DNA of 64,000 nucleotides from Actinomadura hibisca NBRC 15177 (lineage in GTDB: Bacteria; Actinomycetota; Actinomycetes; Streptosporangiales; Streptosporangiaceae), in the NCBI RefSeq assembly GCF_001552635.1, contig NZ_BCRO01000027.1, positions 124,001-188,000 on the forward strand. The letters are read 5' to 3'. The notes beneath the pieces are model-generated. The model was not told the origin of the DNA, searched no databases, and saw only the letters and a list, made by a program, of their open reading frames with translations. Shown piece by piece: positions 16,741 to 25,321 of this stretch (position 1 is its first letter; each line of letters begins with the position of its first letter). The position numbers and the translations under genes were made by a program.

Positions 16741-18840
16741 CTATTCGGGAACTGTGGTCTGCATGATGCGGGTGGCGGGGCGTGACCGCAGGTAGTAGGT
16801 GGTCTTGAGTCCGGACCGCCAGGCGTAGGCGTACATCGAGGAAAGCCTGCCGATGGTCGGGGTGGTCATGTAGAGGCTGAGGGCCTGGGACTGGTCGACG
16901 AAGGGGGCGCGGGCGGCGGCCAGGTCGATCAGCGCCTTCTGCGGGATCTCCCATGCGGTGCGGTAGAGCGCCTTCAGATCTTCGTCGAAGCCGGACAGGT
17001 CCTGGACGGAGCCGTCGGCGCGCTTGATCGCCTCGCGCGTGGCGGCGTTCCACAACCCCATGCGCTTGAGGTCGGCGACCAGGTAGTTGTTGATCTGGAG
17101 GAACTCGCCCGACAACGTCTCGCGTTTGAACAGGTTGGACACCTGCGGCTCGGTGCTCGCATAGCAGCCTGCGATGGAGGCGATCGTGGCGGTCGGCGCG
17201 ATGGCGACGAGCAGGGAGTTGCGCAGGCCGCTCCGGGCGATGCGAGCGCGCAGGACGTCCCAGTGGGGGCCGGTGCCCTGCCCGAAGTGGTCGGGATGCA
17301 ACTCTCCGCGCGCGGTGCGGGTTCGCCCGTAGGCCGGGTGCGGACCGTGCTCGGCGGCCAGGTCGGCGGACGCCCCGTACGCCGCGAGCGCGATCTCCTC
17401 GGCGATGCGCGTGGACAGCGCCTTGGCCTCGGCCGAGTCGAACGGCAGCCGCAGCTTGAAGAACACGTCGGCCAGGCCCATCACGCCCAGCCCGACCGGC
17501 CGCCAGTCGCGGTTGGTCTGCTCGGCCTCCGGGGTGGGGTGGAGAGCCCGGTCGATGGTGCGGTCCAGGAAACGGACGGCCATGGCGACCGTCCGGCGCA
17601 GCCGGGCGAAGTCGACGCCCTCGGCGGTGACGTGCTGGGCCAGGTTGACCGAACCGAGCTGGCACGCCGCCGTTCCCCGCTCTCCCGTCGTCTGGACGAT
17701 CTCGGTGCACAGGTTCGCGAGCCGGACGACGTTGCCGGGCTCGGCGGTCTGGTTGCAGGCGCGGTTGGCGGCGTCCTTGAACGTCATCCAGCCGTTGCCG
17801 GTCTCCGCCAAAGTGCGCATCATCCGGCCGAACAGGCGGCGCGCCGAGATCTGGCGGACGTAGCGTCCCTCGGCCTCGGCCTTGCGGTAGGCGGCGTCGA
17901 AGTCGTCGCCCCACAGGTCCACCAGCTCGGGGACCTCCTTGGGGTCGAACAGCGACCAGTCGGCGTCGGCCTCGACGCGGCGCATGAACTCGTCGGGCAC
18001 CCAGTTGGCGAGGTTCAGGTTGTGCGCGCGCCGCGCCTCCTCGCCGGTGTTGTCGCGCAGCTCCAGGAACTCCTCGACGTCGGCGTGCCACGGCTCCAGG
18101 TACACGCACGCCGCGCCCTTGCGCCGCCCGCCCTGGTCGACCGCGGTGATCGTCGAGTCCAGCACCCGCAGCCACGGCACGATGCCCTGGGAGTGGCCGT
18201 CGATGCCCGCCACCCTGGAGCCGCGCGACCGGATGCGGCTCCACGAGACGCCGATGCCCCCGGCGTACTTGCTGAAGCGCGCGACCTGCGCGTACCGCTC
18301 GTAGATCGACTCCAGCTCGTCCTCCGGCGAGTTCAACACAAAGCACGACGACAGCTGGGCGTGTCGGGTGCCGGAGTTGAGCAGCGTCGACGAGGACGGC
18401 AGGTACTCCAGCCGGGCCATCAGTCCGTAGAGATGTTCGGCGTCCTCGACGGTGTCGGACAGGCCGACCGCGACGCGCAGCAGGAAGTACTGCGGGCGCT
18501 CCACCACGCGGCGGGTGCTGGGGTGGCGCAGCAGGTACCGGTCGTAGACGGTGCGCAGCCCGAAGTACTCGAACCGGCCGTCAGCGGTCTCATCGATCAG
18601 AGCGTTCAGGGTGTCGGCGTGCTCGGCGACGAACGCGGCGGTTCCGTCGCTCAGTAGGCGTTCCCGGTGGGCGAGTGCGGTCGAGTCGGCGAACGAGCGC
18701 ACGCCCTGGTCGGCGGTTTCGTCCCGGATCATCTCCGCCAGCAGGACGGCGGCCCGTTGCCCTGTGCCGGGATCCGTGGCGATCCTTACGGCCGCCTCGT
18801 GGATGGCCAGCTCCCGATCGGTCGTCGTCGTGACGGTCAA
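16741..18840 (-). CDS. nrdA: Class I ribonucleotide reductase alpha subunit lacking both terminal modules
   Basis: A 699-residue ribonucleotide reductase catalytic subunit. The active site is complete: first redox Cys in AQLSSCFVLNSPED, the NxCxE triad in RLANLCTEIVQ, the second redox Cys in GTAACQLGSVNLA, and the radical-path Tyr pair in KTTYYLRSRPAT. Two usual parts are missing. There is no ATP-cone at the N terminus, and the C terminus stops at TRIMQTTVPE without the Cys pair that re-reduces the active site. No nrdB lies nearby. TTG start behind AAGGGAGAG. Class I RNR needs oxygen but no B12, in contrast to class II. Loss of the tail suggests impairment or reduction in trans. Confidence 0.93.
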   Translation of the reverse strand: MTVTTTTDRELAIHEAAVRIATDPGTGQRAAVLLAEMIRDETADQGVRSFADSTALAHRERLLSDGTAAFVAEHADTLNALIDETADGRFEYFGLRTVYDRYLLRHPSTRRVVERPQYFLLRVAVGLSDTVEDAEHLYGLMARLEYLPSSSTLLNSGTRHAQLSSCFVLNSPEDELESIYERYAQVARFSKYAGGIGVSWSRIRSRGSRVAGIDGHSQGIVPWLRVLDSTITAVDQGGRRKGAACVYLEPWHADVEEFLELRDNTGEEARRAHNLNLANWVPDEFMRRVEADADWSLFDPKEVPELVDLWGDDFDAAYRKAEAEGRYVRQISARRLFGRMMRTLAETGNGWMTFKDAANRACNQTAEPGNVVRLANLCTEIVQTTGERGTAACQLGSVNLAQHVTAEGVDFARLRRTVAMAVRFLDRTIDRALHPTPEAEQTNRDWRPVGLGVMGLADVFFKLRLPFDSAEAKALSTRIAEEIALAAYGASADLAAEHGPHPAYGRTRTARGELHPDHFGQGTGPHWDVLRARIARSGLRNSLLVAIAPTATIASIAGCYASTEPQVSNLFKRETLSGEFLQINNYLVADLKRMGLWNAATREAIKRADGSVQDLSGFDEDLKALYRTAWEIPQKALIDLAAARAPFVDQSQALSLYMTTPTIGRLSSMYAYAWRSGLKTTYYLRSRPATRIMQTTVPE

Positions 18841-19152
18841 CGGACTCTCCCTTGGAAAGGCATTCCAGGCGCGCAGACCGCCGCGACCGCCCGTCGGCCG
18901 GATCTTCCCTGCGCTTCACGGAACATGAGCGCACATCAGTGCGAGATGGCCTTGTTGTCCATCAGTTCCCTTGCAAGATGCTCCACCCTTGATGGATCGG
19001 CACCGGGCAGGCGTTATGGCCGTCGTCCCCGCATGCTGAACCCAGCACCTACGAGTGTGTCGCAAGCTGCGACTGATGTGAGCGGTCTTGCGTAATGTGA
19101 AAGACGAGACGGCGCAGTGTGGCCTGAGCGGCATCGACGACAGGTCGTTCTG
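18841..19152. other. Promoter region between nrdA and the MerR-like gene
   Basis: No gene is supported here. The nrdA ribosome binding site is next to its TTG start. An inverted repeat, GTCGCA-AGC-TGCGAC, at 19059-19073 and a smaller CGCAC/GTGCG pair near 18930 are the only symmetrical sequences. I looked for a cobalamin riboswitch and a typical NrdR box and found neither. Confidence 0.45.
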
Positions 19153-19821
19153 TTACGCACGAGGCGCCTGTGGCCGATTCGTTCCCAGAACGGCTCTTGC
19201 CGCCTCACCTGTGGGGAAGCCCTGACTGATCAGCTTCTGCATGTGAGCGAGTCGCCGGAGGTCCGTCCAGGTGTACCGGCGGTGGCCACCGTCGGTGCGA
19301 TGGCTCGCCCCCAGGTCGTATCTCCGGTCCCAGGTCCGCAGAGTCGATTCGGGGATCCCCAGGCAGTCAGTCGCTCCCTGGATGCTGAGTGTGAGGCTGG
19401 GTTCTGAGATATCTGAGGCCACTTGGACCTCCGTTGCCGCCCCGTCTCTCCGCTTTGCTCTTCTCGACCGTTGAGAGCGGTTCTTCGAACGTGCCTCGGC
19501 ATGCGCCTTGGGTGGGGGAACGGTCGTGCGGCCGGGTTCGAGGGTGCCGGCTTCACGCGTGAGGAGAACGAACAGGGCGCATCGCAGGCAGGCTTCGGTT
19601 GTAGCGGTGTGGCCGCAGTCGGGTGAGGCGTTGATGAGCATTCGCAGGTCGGTCAGCAATGATCGCGCCGTGGCCAGGTCGTGTTTGAGGGCGCGCACGC
19701 GGTTGGCCTGTGCCCCGTACTGCCGGGCGATGCCTTCGAGTCGTTCGAGGTCCTTCTCCGGCAACGCCACTCTCGGTTCCCCGTTGACGACGACCGTCGG
19801 GTGTGGTCGGGGTTTGCTCAT
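19153..19821 (-). CDS. MerR-type HTH protein with a C-terminal DNA-binding domain
   Basis: A 222-residue protein whose helix-turn-helix is at the C-terminal end (about residues 148-220): IQGATDCLGIPESTLRTWDR, then a GASHRTDGGHRRYTWTDL wing and LAHMQKLISQGFPTGEAARA. The N-terminal half (LPEKDLERLEGIARQYGAQA, ALKHDLATARSLLTDLRMLI) is predicted helical, and a basic linker (RSKNRSQRSRRAKRRDG) joins the halves. No cobalamin-binding domain is present, so it is not a CarH/LitR homologue despite the B12-related neighbours. ATG giving MSKPRPHPTVVV chosen over an upstream start. Confidence 0.78.
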   Translation of the reverse strand: MSKPRPHPTVVVNGEPRVALPEKDLERLEGIARQYGAQANRVRALKHDLATARSLLTDLRMLINASPDCGHTATTEACLRCALFVLLTREAGTLEPGRTTVPPPKAHAEARSKNRSQRSRRAKRRDGAATEVQVASDISEPSLTLSIQGATDCLGIPESTLRTWDRRYDLGASHRTDGGHRRYTWTDLRRLAHMQKLISQGFPTGEAARAVLGTNRPQAPRA

Positions 19822-19888
19822 CCCTGCCGTCCCTTCACGGGGTCTGCGCCGAAATCCGCCCGGTTGTGCCTGGTGGACCAACCCTGGG

Positions 19889-19915
19889 CCGTCCCCGCCG
19901 GGCGGGCGAGGACGG
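19889..19915 (-). terminator. Hairpin just downstream of metE
   Basis: CCGTCCCCGCC pairs with GGCGAGGACGG (one wobble) around a five-base loop, ten bases past the metE stop. It probably terminates metE. Confidence 0.6.
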
Positions 19916-19924
19916 CCACCGTGG

Positions 19925-22141
19925 TCAGGGGGTGGCGCGGACGTTCTGGGCGGCGGTGACCAGGTTGGACAGGGCCGCCTTCGTCTCGGGGTAGCCGCGG
20001 GTCTTCAGGCCGCAGTCGGGGTTGACCCAGAGCCGGTCGGCGGGCACGACCTTCAAGGCGCGGCGCAGGTTGGCCTCCATCTCCTCGACGGTGGGGACGC
20101 GCGGGGAGTGGATGTCGTAGACGCCGGGGCCGATGCCGTTGGCGTACCCGGCGTCGTGCAGGTCGGTGACCAGCTCCATGTGGGAGCGGGCGGCCTCGAC
20201 GCTGGTGACGTCGGCGTCCAGCGCGCCGATCGCCCCGATGATCTCGCCGAACTCCGAGTAGCACATGTGCGTGTGGATCTGGGTGGTGTCGGCGACGCCC
20301 GAGGTGGCGAGCCGGAACGCGCCGACCGCCCACGCCAGGTAGGCGTCGTGGTCGGCGCGGCGCGGCGGCAGCAGCTCGCGCAGCGCGGGCTCGTCCACCT
20401 GGATGATCCCGATCCCGGCGGCCTCCAGGTCGGCGATCTCCTCGCGGAGCGCGAGCGCGACCTGGTGCGCCGTCCGGGGCAGGGGCTGGTCGTCGCGGAC
20501 GAAGGACCAGGCCAGCATCGTGACCGGGCCCGTCAGCATGCCCTTGACCGGCTTGCCGGTGAGGGACTGGGCGTAGGTCGTCCATTCGACGGTCATGGGC
20601 GCGGGCCGCGTCACGTCGCCGTGCAGGATCGGCGGGCGCACGCAGCGGGTGCCGTAGGACTGCACCCAGCCGTGCTCGGTGGCGGCGTACCCGTCGAGCT
20701 GCTCGGCGAAGTACTGGACCATGTCGTTGCGCTCGGGCTCGCCGTGCACCAGGACGTCCAGGGCCAGCTCCTCCTGCAGCCGGATCACGTGGGCGATCTC
20801 GGCGCGCATCGCCGCGGCATAGCCGGCGTCGTCGATCCGGCCCGCCTTGTGGTCGGCGCGGGCCTTGCGGATCTCCGCCGTCTGCGGGAACGACCCGATC
20901 GTGGTCGTCGCCAGGTCCGGCAGGCCGAGCTTGGCCCGCTGCGCGGCGAACCGGACGGCGCGGTCGGTGCGACGGCTGTCGTCTCCGCGCCAGAGCGCGT
21001 CCTCCGTGCCGCCGGCGGCAGACTGCGCCGCCTCCGGGGTCCCGGCGGCCAGTTCCGCGTCGAGGGCTACGAGCTCGGCGACCTTCTGGCGCGCGAACGC
21101 CAGGCGCTCGCGCACCCGCGGGTCCAGCGAGGTCTCGGAGTCCAGGTCCACCGGCACGTGCAGCAGCGAGCAGGAGGTGCTCAGCTCCACCCGCGCGGCC
21201 GTGCCGAGCAGCGTCGCGTACGCCTGCCCGGCCCGCGCCCGGTCGGCCTTCCACACGTTCCGACCGTCGATCACTCCGGCGACCAGGGTCTTGCCCGCCA
21301 GCTCCGGGACGCCGGCCGCCACGTCGGCGTTGCCGGGCCCGGTGACCAGGTCCAGCGAGATCGCCTCGATGCCGGTGCCGGCCAGCCCCGTCAGCGCCTC
21401 GGCCGAGACGGTGCCGAAGTAGGTGGCCAGCAGGATCTCCGGCCGCCGCGAGAGCGCGCCCAGCCGCCGGTAGGCGGCCGAGAGCGCGCCGATCTCCTCG
21501 TCGTCGAGATCACCGGTGACGACGGGCTCGTCGAGCTGTACCCACCCGGTGCCGGCCTCGGCCAGCCGTCCCAGCAGTTCGGCGTAGACGTCGACGAGCC
21601 GGTCCAGCAGGTCGAGCGGCCGGAACCCGTCGGGCGCGTCCGGGGCGGCCTTGGCGAGCAGGAGGTAGGTGAACGGCCCGACCAGCACCGGCCGGGTCTC
21701 GATCCCCAGGCCCTTGGCCTCCAGGTACTCCGCGATGGGCTTGGCGCCGTCCACCAGGCCGAACCGGGTGTCGGGCCCCAGTTCGGGCACGATGTAGTGG
21801 TAGTTGGTGTCGAACCACTTGGTCATCTCCAGCGCGGGCAGGTCCTGCACGCCGCGGGCCATCGCGAAGTACCGGTCGAGGCCCTCCAGGTGCCGGTACC
21901 GGTCGGACACCGCGTCGACCAGAACGGTCGTGTCGAGGACCTGGTCGTACAGGGAGAAGGTGTTCGACGGGATCGTGCCGAGCCCGGCGTCGCGCAGCCC
22001 GGTCCAGACCTCCGCGCGCAGCCGCGCCGCGATCTCGTCGAGAGCGGCGGCGTCGGTGCGGCCCGCCCAGTAGTCCTCGGTGGCGAACTTCAGCTCGCGC
22101 CGGGCCCCGATCCGCGGGTAGCCCAGAATCGTCGTCGTCAT
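19925..22141 (-). CDS. metE: Cobalamin-independent methionine synthase
   Basis: A 738-residue MetE that transfers methyl from methyl-tetrahydrofolate-polyglutamate to homocysteine using zinc and no B12. It has the double-barrel form: N-terminal [20 protein letters not shown], second-barrel start [17 protein letters not shown], zinc ligands in HTHMCYSEF, and the final Cys in [10 protein letters not shown]. The ATG lies about 125 bp past the B12 box of a cobalamin riboswitch, which should shut it off when B12 lets MetH work. Confidence 0.97.
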   Translation of the reverse strand: MTTTILGYPRIGARRELKFATEDYWAGRTDAAALDEIAARLRAEVWTGLRDAGLGTIPSNTFSLYDQVLDTTVLVDAVSDRYRHLEGLDRYFAMARGVQDLPALEMTKWFDTNYHYIVPELGPDTRFGLVDGAKPIAEYLEAKGLGIETRPVLVGPFTYLLLAKAAPDAPDGFRPLDLLDRLVDVYAELLGRLAEAGTGWVQLDEPVVTGDLDDEEIGALSAAYRRLGALSRRPEILLATYFGTVSAEALTGLAGTGIEAISLDLVTGPGNADVAAGVPELAGKTLVAGVIDGRNVWKADRARAGQAYATLLGTAARVELSTSCSLLHVPVDLDSETSLDPRVRERLAFARQKVAELVALDAELAAGTPEAAQSAAGGTEDALWRGDDSRRTDRAVRFAAQRAKLGLPDLATTTIGSFPQTAEIRKARADHKAGRIDDAGYAAAMRAEIAHVIRLQEELALDVLVHGEPERNDMVQYFAEQLDGYAATEHGWVQSYGTRCVRPPILHGDVTRPAPMTVEWTTYAQSLTGKPVKGMLTGPVTMLAWSFVRDDQPLPRTAHQVALALREEIADLEAAGIGIIQVDEPALRELLPPRRADHDAYLAWAVGAFRLATSGVADTTQIHTHMCYSEFGEIIGAIGALDADVTSVEAARSHMELVTDLHDAGYANGIGPGVYDIHSPRVPTVEEMEANLRRALKVVPADRLWVNPDCGLKTRGYPETKAALSNLVTAAQNVRATP

Positions 22142-22267
22142 GGCAGCTTTCCCTCGCCTTGCCATCAGCGGCCGGGCAGGAGGAAAGCGGGCACGACGGC
22201 AGCGGGGCCGGCCACCCGTCCTGGCCCTCCCACGAGGCCGCGGACCACCGCGCACCGGTCGGCGCGC

Positions 22268-22445
22268 GGGCGGAGGCAGGTCTTCGGACTCGCGGGCACC
22301 GCGCCTGGTCGGGCGCGTCCTACTGGCCGTCGCTTCCCAGGCCCCGGCGGGCCCAGTGCTCGGTGACGGCGGTCGTTCCCACATACCGCTGCGGGGCAGT
22401 CCCGGATTCCCACCGGGTTCCCTCTTACGACGCTCTGCATCTGGA
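22268..22445 (-). promoter_or_regulatory. Cobalamin riboswitch controlling metE
   Basis: On the minus strand GGGAACCCGGTGGGAATCCG and GGACTGCCCCGCAGCGGTA form the conserved core, followed by CCAGTAGGACGCG and the B12 box CGAGTCCGAAGACCTGCC. Orientation and distance match metE, a well-established target of this class in actinomycetes. It is the second such element in 12 kb. Confidence 0.95.
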
Positions 22446-22611
22446 AAGGACGCAGGGCGAACCGTCCGCGTCAGGAGTGTAACCCCTTGCCCTGCGGGGC
22501 CTGAAGCTGACGGGGACGGCTGGGATGAGAGTTTCCCGATTGTGCGTGCCTTCGTTTCCTGCTCCCCCGAACCAGGCCATTGACGGCGAATGCGGGACAC
22601 CCGTAACGTCC

Positions 22612-22633
22612 CGATCGATCGATCGATCGATCG
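22612..22633. promoter_or_regulatory. Tandem GATC palindrome in the promoter of the acyl-CoA operon
   Basis: Five consecutive GATC units, flanked by C and G, give a 22-bp self-complementary sequence about 32 bases before the first gene of the operon ending in a TetR regulator. It may be that regulator's operator. It could also be a simple low-complexity repeat. Confidence 0.45.
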
Positions 22634-22665
22634 GAACTCAGGTCTCGGAGCCGCGAGGAGGTTCG

Positions 22666-23418
22666 ATGACGGACGTGGTCGAGTTCGCCGTCGAGGATGG
22701 CATCGCACGGATCCATCTCGATCGTCCCCATCGGCTCAACGCGGTGGTGCCCGAGCTCGTGGAAGGACTCATCCAGGCGTTGGTCCGGGCGCGGGCCGAA
22801 GGTGTGCGGGTCGCGGTGCTGGCCGGACGCGGAAGGTCGTTCTGCTCGGGGCATGACCTGAAGGCCGAGACCCCGGTCCTGAACGCGTCGGAGAGCCGGA
22901 GCCGCCTGGAGCGCATCCAGGAGGTGACTCGGGAGATCCGGCGCGCCCCGTTCCCCGTGATCGCGGCGGTGCACGGGTACGCCTTGGGGGCGGGGTGCGA
23001 GTTCGCGCTGGGTTGCGATCTGGTGGTGGCCGCCGAGAACGCCCGGTTCGGGTTCCCCGAGGCCGGGATCGGGCTCAGTGTGACGGGTGGGATCTCGCGG
23101 TTGCTGACCGCCGCCGTCGGCCCGCTCAAGGCCAAGGAGCTGATCCTGCTCGGCGAACACTTCGACGCCGAGCGAGCCGCCTCGATGGGCCTGATCGCCC
23201 GGGTGGTCCCGGACGGCGAGCACGAGCGCGTCGCGTTGAAGCTGGCCGCCGACCTGGCCGCCAAGCCGCCCTATGCTCTCGCCCTGGCCAAGCACGCCGT
23301 CGATCGGGGAGTGGACGGCACCGTCGAGGACGCCTTCGCCCGCGAGGTCGCCGACGCCGAACTCACCGAGCATTCCGGCGAGGCGGACCGGGCCGTGCGG
23401 GAGTGGCGCGACCGATGA
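22666..23418 (+). CDS. Enoyl-CoA hydratase/isomerase family protein
   Basis: A 250-residue crotonase with oxyanion-hole segments [14 protein letters not shown] and [20 protein letters not shown]. At the second acid position [19 protein letters not shown] departs from classical hydratases, so isomerase or another crotonase activity is possible. ATG after GAGGAGG (22655-22661). First gene of a six-gene operon with four-base overlaps. CoA ligase and thioesterase neighbours indicate breakdown or activation of an unknown carboxylic acid. Confidence 0.9.
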   Translation: MTDVVEFAVEDGIARIHLDRPHRLNAVVPELVEGLIQALVRARAEGVRVAVLAGRGRSFCSGHDLKAETPVLNASESRSRLERIQEVTREIRRAPFPVIAAVHGYALGAGCEFALGCDLVVAAENARFGFPEAGIGLSVTGGISRLLTAAVGPLKAKELILLGEHFDAERAASMGLIARVVPDGEHERVALKLAADLAAKPPYALALAKHAVDRGVDGTVEDAFAREVADAELTEHSGEADRAVREWRDR

Positions 23419-24902
23419 CGACCACGGATGTGGCCGCGCTGGTGCGGCGGGCCGCCGAGCGCTGGCCGGACCGGATGGCGTGGACCTTCGATCAGACCGG
23501 GGACTCGCTCACGTTCGGGCAGATCGCCGACCGCAGCGCCGCGACGGCCCGAACGCTGGCGGGACTGGGTGTGCATCGGGGAGACCGGGTGGCGGTGATG
23601 CTGCCCAACGTGCCGGACTTCCCGTTGTTGTGGTTGGCACTGGCCCGCCTCGGCGCCGTCTTGGTCCCGCTCAACCTCAACTACCGCTCGCACGACGCGG
23701 GCCATGTGCTGGCCGATTCGGGGGCCGGGCTGCTGGTCACCACCCGCGCGTACAACGATCTGGCCGACAGGCTCGGCGTCAGGGTGAACTATCTGGAGGA
23801 CCGGGCTCCTGAGGCGGAAGTGCTGCTGGACCGGAGCCACCCCGAAGACCTGCTCAACATCCAGTACACCTCCGGCACTACCGGCCTGCCCAAGGGCTGC
23901 CTGCTGCCGCATCGCTACTGGACGGCCCTGGCCGACAGCATGGTGAGCGACTTCCCCCACTTGGGCGAGAGCGACGTCATGCTCACCTGCCAGCCGTTCT
24001 CCTACGTCGACCCGCAGTGGAACGTCCTGGCCGCGCTGCGCTCCGGCGCTCATCTGGTGGTGTTGGACCGTTTCCATCCCGCCGGGTTCTGGGCGAAGAT
24101 CCGTCAGTACGGCGTGACCTACTTCTACTGTCTGGGCCTGATGCCGACCCTGCTGCTGCGGATGCCGCCCGACCCCCGCGACCGCGACCACGCGGTGCGT
24201 GCCGTCCAGTGCTCAGCGATCCCCGTGACGATCCACCGGGATCTGGAGGAACGCTGGGGTGTGCCCTGGTACGAGGCGTTCGGCATGACCGAGACCGGAG
24301 CCGACCTGCGCGTCGGTCCGGGCGACCACGACGAAACCGTCGGGACCGGCTGCATCGGGCGCCCGCTGGCGCACCGTGACGTACGCATCGTCGACGAGGC
24401 CGGCGACTTGGTCGAGCGCGGCACCGTCGGCGAGATCGTCCTGCGCGGGATCGGCCTCATGGACGGCTACCTCGATCATGCGGAGGCGACCGCGCGGGCG
24501 TTCCGCAACGGCTGGTTCCACACCGGTGACCTGGGCCGGATGGACGAGCAGGGGCGCGTCTACCACACGGGGCGGCTGAAGGACATGATCCGGCGCAGCG
24601 GCGAGAACATCTCGGCCGCCGAGGTCGAGGAGGTCCTGCTGGGACATCCCGCCGTCCGTGCCGCGGCGCTGGTGCCGGTGCCGGACGAGCTGCGCGGTGA
24701 GGAGGCCAAGGCGTATGCCGCCACGGACGGAACGGTTTCGGCCGCCGAGCTGGCCGCCTACTGCGCCGAGCGGCTGGCCTACTTCAAGGTCCCCCGCTAC
24801 TGGGAGTTGCGGGACGAGCTGCCGATGACGGCCTCGGAGCGCGTGGCCAAGGGCCGACTGCCACGTCACACCGCCGGAGCCTACGACCGGGCGGCGCGAT
24901 GA
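23415..24902 (+). CDS. Acyl-CoA synthetase (AMP-forming)
   Basis: A 495-residue ANL-superfamily ligase that activates a carboxylic acid to its CoA thioester through an acyl-adenylate. The P-loop-like A3 motif is YTSGTTGLPKGCLLPH, the A5 motif is YEAFGMTETGADLR, the hinge region is FHTGDLGRMDEQGRVYHTGR, and the catalytic Lys is in SERVAKGRLPRH. It resembles crotonobetaine/carnitine or medium-chain ligases, but the substrate pocket cannot be read. It overlaps both neighbours. Confidence 0.93.
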   Translation: MTTTDVAALVRRAAERWPDRMAWTFDQTGDSLTFGQIADRSAATARTLAGLGVHRGDRVAVMLPNVPDFPLLWLALARLGAVLVPLNLNYRSHDAGHVLADSGAGLLVTTRAYNDLADRLGVRVNYLEDRAPEAEVLLDRSHPEDLLNIQYTSGTTGLPKGCLLPHRYWTALADSMVSDFPHLGESDVMLTCQPFSYVDPQWNVLAALRSGAHLVVLDRFHPAGFWAKIRQYGVTYFYCLGLMPTLLLRMPPDPRDRDHAVRAVQCSAIPVTIHRDLEERWGVPWYEAFGMTETGADLRVGPGDHDETVGTGCIGRPLAHRDVRIVDEAGDLVERGTVGEIVLRGIGLMDGYLDHAEATARAFRNGWFHTGDLGRMDEQGRVYHTGRLKDMIRRSGENISAAEVEEVLLGHPAVRAAALVPVPDELRGEEAKAYAATDGTVSAAELAAYCAERLAYFKVPRYWELRDELPMTASERVAKGRLPRHTAGAYDRAAR

Positions 24903-25321
24903 GCGCGGGCAAGGCCCATTTCGCCTGGGACAGCCCCGTCTTCTTCGACGAGATGGACCCCAACGGCATGCTGCACAACAGCCGCTTCGCCGTCCACGTC
25001 GAACGCGCCCTGTCGGCCTGGAACGAGGCCGAGGGCATGGGCTGGCGGCAGTTGGAGGACCGGCACGAGGACCTGCGGTACGCCGTGCGCGCCTTCGAGA
25101 TCGAGTTCCACGCCCCGATCGTCGCGCCGGGGCCGATGCGGGTCGAGTTGTGGCTCGACAGGATCGGCGCCACCAGCGCCGCACACCGCTTCCGCTGCGC
25201 CGACCCGGCCGGGGCACCGGTGTACGCGACCGGACGCCGCACCATCGTCAAGGTCGGCGACTCAGGCGCCGAACCGTGGAGTCCGTGGTTCCGCGCCCTG
25301 GCGGAAAGGCACCTCACCTGA
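24899..25321 (+). CDS. Hotdog-fold acyl-CoA thioesterase (4HBT type)
   Basis: A 140-residue single-hotdog protein. The family signature FFDEMDPNGMLHNSRFAVHV holds the Asp and the HNSRF turn of 4-hydroxybenzoyl-CoA thioesterases, and VRAFEIEFHAPIVAPGPMRV forms the second core strand. It would release free acid from a CoA ester made or used by the adjacent ligase and hydratase. Overlaps with both neighbours show cotranslation. Confidence 0.88.
   Translation: MSAGKAHFAWDSPVFFDEMDPNGMLHNSRFAVHVERALSAWNEAEGMGWRQLEDRHEDLRYAVRAFEIEFHAPIVAPGPMRVELWLDRIGATSAAHRFRCADPAGAPVYATGRRTIVKVGDSGAEPWSPWFRALAERHLT

Noticed and set aside
15683..18346. An 887-codon minus-strand frame covering the hydratase and part of nrdA
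   Set aside because: It is out of frame with nrdA over most of its length and antisense to the hydratase. The composition is Arg/Ala-rich with no motif.
18841..19000. A possible third cobalamin riboswitch upstream of nrdA (GGGAAGATCCGGCC on the minus strand)
   Set aside because: Only one short segment matches; the CCCGCCACTG core and the B12 box are absent.
19153..19821. MerR-like protein as a CarH/LitR cobalamin photoreceptor
   Set aside because: The helix-turn-helix is C-terminal and no B12-binding domain (ExxH motif) is present.
19508..22366. A 952-codon plus-strand frame opposite metE
   Set aside because: Antisense of a conserved gene, with repetitive Gly/Arg/Val composition typical of high-GC shadow frames.
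22165..22440. A 91-codon minus-strand frame upstream of metE
   Set aside because: It coincides with the cobalamin riboswitch, whose conserved elements explain the sequence better.
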